DNA from: Marvinbryantia formatexigens DSM 14469
GTDB taxonomy: Bacteria > Bacillota > Clostridia > Lachnospirales > Lachnospiraceae
Assembly: GCF_025148285.1 (NCBI RefSeq)
Contig: NZ_CP102268.1
Coordinates: 1,426,001 to 1,490,000, forward strand
Direction of reading: 5' to 3'
DNA: 64,000 nt
This document shows, piece by piece, positions 60,839 through 64,000 of the stretch. A program made the position numbers and the translations under genes. Position 1 is the stretch's first letter. Each line of letters opens with the position of its first letter. Under the pieces are notes generated by a model. It was not told the DNA's origin. It saw only the letters and a list, made by a program, of their open reading frames with translations, and searched no databases.

Positions 60839-61501
60839 CAGCGCGCCCGCCGCATTATTTTCGCTTGTTTTTATCTGAAGCAGATTACCGACGCCCAGAC
60901 CGCACAGTATCAGCTTCTGAAATCCCATATGGACGAGACCCGGCGGGCAAGACACGACCTCCGCCATCATCTGCGCGCCCTCCAAGGATATGTTGACAAA
61001 AAGGACCTTGCCTCCCTTGCTTCTTATCTGCAGGATTACAGCAAAAGCATTCCTGCTGAGGCGCTCTCTGATTATTGCGGAAATTGCGCCGTCAATTCTC
61101 TTCTCTGCTATTATGCGGAAAAAGCCGCCAGCACCGGAATCCGGATGCACATTTCTTTCTGCGCACTCACAGATACGCCCATTCTGGAACCGGATTTCTG
61201 CGTGATTCTCGGCAATCTTCTGGAAAATGCTGTGGATGCCTGCCGCAAAAATGCAGGCGGCGGTTCCCCGCTGATTTCTGTCCGTGCCGCCAGAGCCGGC
61301 AGCCATATGTTTACGATTACCGTAGACAATACCTGCTCTGTCAGCCCTGCCTTTCTGGAAGACCGCATTCTCTCCAGCAAGCACGAAAGCTTCGGCATCG
61401 GAACCGATTCCGTGCTTAACATCGCCCGCAGATACAACGGGGATGCCCGGTTTGAATGGAAGGACAATGTTTTCTTTGCCTCTGTCATGCTCAATCCCTG
61501 A
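60811..61501 (+). pseudogene. GHKL sensor histidine kinase, C-terminal fragment
   Basis: About 230 residues of an Agr/LytS-like kinase: ITDAQTAQYQLLKSHMDETR, phosphoacceptor RHDLRHHLRALQGY, N box LGNLLENAVDACRKN and G box HESFGIGTDSVLNIARRY, ending FASVMLNP. The membrane sensor half is missing, and no start codon with ribosome site is found. Homology begins at about 60811, the same point where the minus-strand adenylation domain loses homology. The gene was cut at the same breakpoint. Its response regulator is not in the window. Confidence 0.75.
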
Positions 61502-61543
61502 CCTTTCCCGGATAGCAGCGTCCGCCCTGGCAGGCGCGTCCAT

Positions 61544-64000
61544 TTATTGTACAAGCACCCAGCCGTCCAGCCAGCGCAGAAACGTCGACACATATCCGGC
61601 GGAAACCGGCTGCCCGGACAGCACCGGGTAAAATAACAAAAATAACACATACGCGGCCGCCCCATAGAACGCCACCAGAGCAGCGAATCTGCTTTCCCCC
61701 AGACGCGGTCTCCACAGCGCAAAGCTGTATGTAATCATGCAGACCACAATGGGCACGCTGGGAAAATAATGGTAAGCAAACGTGCACCTTGTAACAAGGC
61801 TCCACGGCAGGTAGCAGAATGCATACGCGATGCAGAGAAACATGGCGTTTCTGTCCTTCTTTTTCAGACAGAGGTACAGCATATAGATACATGCCGGGAT
61901 TCCCGCCCACCATACCAGCGGATTTCCGAAAGCGCTGATTCCCTGGCGCATTGTGTCATCGATGATTCTGGAATAATAAAATACCGGGCGAATCATCAGC
62001 GGCCACTCATACCACGCGGACGCATACGCATGGTCCGCCTTAAGTCCCGTATGGTAGCGGAACATATGCTTCTGGTTCGCCAGCATCCGCGCAAGCAGTC
62101 CCGTATCCGTCCCGTTGGAAAACGGCAGATAGGAAAGCAGGTAAATCAAAAACGGTACCGCCACAAAAAAGAGAATGCAGAAAATCAGTGTTTTCACCGT
62201 ATCCATACGAAAGCTTTTAATGATATAAGCGTGGGAAATCCCGCCGCTGCTGCCCTCCGGCGATTTCCGGGCAAAGACATATTCCCGGTACCTGCGCCAC
62301 AGCGTCAGAAAGAACAGCACTGCCAGCCCTGCCCCGGCATAGAATCCGGTCCATTTGCAGGCGATTCCCAACCCGAAAGAAACCCCGCAGGCTCCCAGCG
62401 GCAGAAATGTGCGCCGCAGGGGCGTATCGTAAAAGCTCATCCGGCTGTACTGATACATAAAATAAAACATCAGGATCGTAAAAAACGTGATAAACACATC
62501 AATCGTCGCAATTCTGGTCTGCGTAAAATGCATGAAATCAAACGCAAACAAAAAAGCTGCAAATCCGCCCAGCAGGCGGCTTTTTGTTATATCACGCCCC
62601 AGCAGATACAAAAACGGAAGCATCAGAATCCCGAAAATGACACCGACGACCCGGAAGCCGAACGGCGTAGTCCCAAAGCAGTACGCCCCAAGGGCAATCA
62701 GAATTTTCCCAAGCGGCGGATGCGTCGTCTCAAAGGCACGGGTGCCATTCAAAAACTCGTAAGCTGTTCTTGTGTAATAGCACTCGTCAAAATAGGCGCC
62801 GCTCTGGTAATCAATCTCCTCCGGCAGCAGAACCGTCTCATCAAAGAGCGCCTCCATTCCCGCCGTATCTGCAGGCTTCACAATTTCTCCGTCCGCATTC
62901 TGTATTACCAGCTCCGCAATGGTCATATCACTCCCCGGATTAGTGAGCCGCAGATATTTTCCGGACGCTGTAAAAGAAGCGCTTCCCCAGCAAAATACCG
63001 TCCGCATATCGACCTCCTGCGCGTTCTGCCACGGCTCGTCCTGCGAATTTCTCCATTCTATCGTCACCGTATGATAAGCGGAATCCTTTAAATACCAGAT
63101 CAGACTCCCGGAGCCTGGTTCTTCCTCCAGTTCCAGCACAATCGACTGCCCGGAGGGAAGCGCATATTCCGTAATGGGCGCCTCTGTGATTCCCAGTTTC
63201 CAGAAGGCAATGCAGCCATAAAACAGACAGATTGCCGCGATTATACAAAAATCCATCTTCCCGAAGGACATCCGCCCGGCGCTTCGCACCGGAGCAGCTT
63301 CCTTTTCGCCGTCCCCGGCAGGCGCCAGAAGCGCCCGGAAAAAATACAGCGCCGCCGCTGCGGTAAGCAGCCCGGTGACAACGAGCCACACCTGTCCGCT
63401 CCACGCCGCTTCTGCCTGCCGGACATAATAAAAATAAGCCGTTTTATATAGGAGGCAGGCGGAAAACGCCGCATAGCAGTCAAAAAATCTGGAATCCTTG
63501 CTGTATACGTATAAAAGCAGCAGAAGGAGCAAAGCCGGGTACAGAAGGCTGCTGTCGCTTCCCGCAGTCAGAAGCCCTGCAACGACAGCCAGAGCTGCGC
63601 ACGCCTTCAGGCAGCCGGAAATAAATCTTTCCCGGCTTCTTCCCGCATTTACCAGCAGCAGAAACAACAGCACTGCAAGGCGCAGTGCCCATGTCTGCTG
63701 CCCTTCCCCGGCGGCAAAGCATATAACGATTGCCGGGTTGAACAGGTAAATTCCAGTCATCCCAAGCGCCGCATCGCCGCCGCTCTTTCTTTTTAGCGCG
63801 ATGAAAAGGGACGCCCCGGCAAGCAGGTCGGAAACAATGCCCAAAATATTCTTCCACGCCGTTTCCCATCCTCCCGCCCACAATGCCAGTGCAAAACGCA
63901 GAAGGCACGCCAGCCACAGAATCGCCAGAAGCATGGAAAGCTGCCGGACTGTGTCCGGTCCGGAAATACACTCTCCGGAATCTGTCCCGGAGAGATTTGT
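61544..64000 (-). CDS. PMT-type (GT39) polyprenol-dependent glycosyltransferase, partial
   Basis: At least 800 residues of a multi-pass membrane glycosyltransferase of the protein O-mannosyltransferase fold. The catalytic pair sits in AYFDECYYTRTAYEFLNG, with THPPLGKILIALG and RIATIDVFITFFTILMF following. A soluble insert between helices (about 245-330 from the 63934 ATG) resembles a carbohydrate-binding lobe. The ATG at 63934 has no ribosome site and the frame stays open upstream to base 64000 with plausible coding sequence (TNLSGTDSGECISGPDTVRQ), so the real start lies beyond the window. It moves a sugar from a lipid carrier to an extracellular acceptor. Confidence 0.85.
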   Translation of the reverse strand, partial: TNLSGTDSGECISGPDTVRQLSMLLAILWLACLLRFALALWAGGWETAWKNILGIVSDLLAGASLFIALKRKSGGDAALGMTGIYLFNPAIVICFAAGEGQQTWALRLAVLLFLLLVNAGRSRERFISGCLKACAALAVVAGLLTAGSDSSLLYPALLLLLLLYVYSKDSRFFDCYAAFSACLLYKTAYFYYVRQAEAAWSGQVWLVVTGLLTAAAALYFFRALLAPAGDGEKEAAPVRSAGRMSFGKMDFCIIAAICLFYGCIAFWKLGITEAPITEYALPSGQSIVLELEEEPGSGSLIWYLKDSAYHTVTIEWRNSQDEPWQNAQEVDMRTVFCWGSASFTASGKYLRLTNPGSDMTIAELVIQNADGEIVKPADTAGMEALFDETVLLPEEIDYQSGAYFDECYYTRTAYEFLNGTRAFETTHPPLGKILIALGAYCFGTTPFGFRVVGVIFGILMLPFLYLLGRDITKSRLLGGFAAFLFAFDFMHFTQTRIATIDVFITFFTILMFYFMYQYSRMSFYDTPLRRTFLPLGACGVSFGLGIACKWTGFYAGAGLAVLFFLTLWRRYREYVFARKSPEGSSGGISHAYIIKSFRMDTVKTLIFCILFFVAVPFLIYLLSYLPFSNGTDTGLLARMLANQKHMFRYHTGLKADHAYASAWYEWPLMIRPVFYYSRIIDDTMRQGISAFGNPLVWWAGIPACIYMLYLCLKKKDRNAMFLCIAYAFCYLPWSLVTRCTFAYHYFPSVPIVVCMITYSFALWRPRLGESRFAALVAFYGAAAYVLFLLFYPVLSGQPVSAGYVSTFLRWLDGWVLVQ

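Noticed and set aside
60839-61543. Extension of the FAAL-reductase frame by 235 residues as an N-terminal domain
   Set aside because: The opposite strand here codes for a clear GHKL kinase fragment with conserved motifs, and the minus-strand residues match no domain; the open frame is a shadow.
1-64000. tRNA or rRNA genes
   Set aside because: No T-loop consensus or rRNA-like stretch was noticed on either strand; a tRNAscan-type search would be decisive.

Overview
The window looks like chromosomal DNA of a gut-type Clostridia, most likely Lachnospiraceae (Blautia/Marvinbryantia-like; genus not settled). The basis is G+C near 50%, strong AGGAGG ribosome sites with some TTG/GTG starts, DUF4179 and DUF1002 proteins, LytTR and YesMN two-component systems, CsoR-CopA copper control, several family 3 glycoside hydrolases, and exported proteins carrying Glu-Thr-Glu-Ala spacers. 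No tRNA, rRNA, CRISPR array, prophage or intact insertion sequence was seen.

Layout. 1-3.4 kb: edge-truncated M18 aminopeptidase, rarA, a multi-hairpin repeat and an M42 peptidase. 3.4-6.5 kb: copper operon csoR-copA, with a CopZ-like domain fused to the end of CopA and a CsoR-type dyad inside the promoter. 6.5-10.8 kb: PrcB-like lipoprotein, a three-gene exported thioredoxin/CXXC/polyferredoxin module, azlCD and an orphan solute-binding protein. 10.9-13 kb: frameshifted Rpn-type nuclease and a PlsC acyltransferase. 13-20 kb: DUF1002 protein, ddl-murF, an aminotransferase and cysE. 20-24.6 kb: DUF4179 anti-sigma-like protein whose sigma factor is mostly deleted, YesL, a lipase-like hydrolase and GtrA.

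24.7-39.3 kb is a carbohydrate region: a cytoplasmic GH3, a membrane-anchored GH3 with reversed domain order, and a lipoprotein GH3 with a 33-bp coding minisatellite. An AAA/PD-(D/E)XK protein and a RibD-like reductase of lower G+C lie between them, and an Agr-like kinase/regulator pair follows. 39.3-45.3 kb: ksgA, tatD, a second multi-hairpin repeat, a membrane-anchored MerR regulator with YbjQ, an ABC exporter and an Rpn remnant. 45.7-50.9 kb: siderophore ABC importer (two permeases, ATPase, binding protein with a low-complexity insert) and an AraC regulator. 50.9-56.6 kb: sugar ABC importer with its own YesM/YesN sensor and regulator. 56.8-58 kb: a two-gene HipA-like kinase module. 58-61.5 kb: a FAAL-carrier-thioester reductase gene and a GHKL kinase gene, head to head, both without 5' ends. 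61.5-64 kb: a PMT-type glycosyltransferase running off the right edge.

The genes suggest a saccharolytic anaerobe: secreted and membrane GH3 enzymes release sugars and sensor-controlled ABC importers take them up, alongside iron-siderophore and copper homeostasis. The most unusual items are the truncated lipid/NRPS-like gene and its breakpoint, the HipA-like two-gene module, the membrane MerR/YbjQ pair, four structurally similar palindromic elements, and repeat-expanded spacers in exported proteins. All assignments come from reading motifs by eye; no database search was run.
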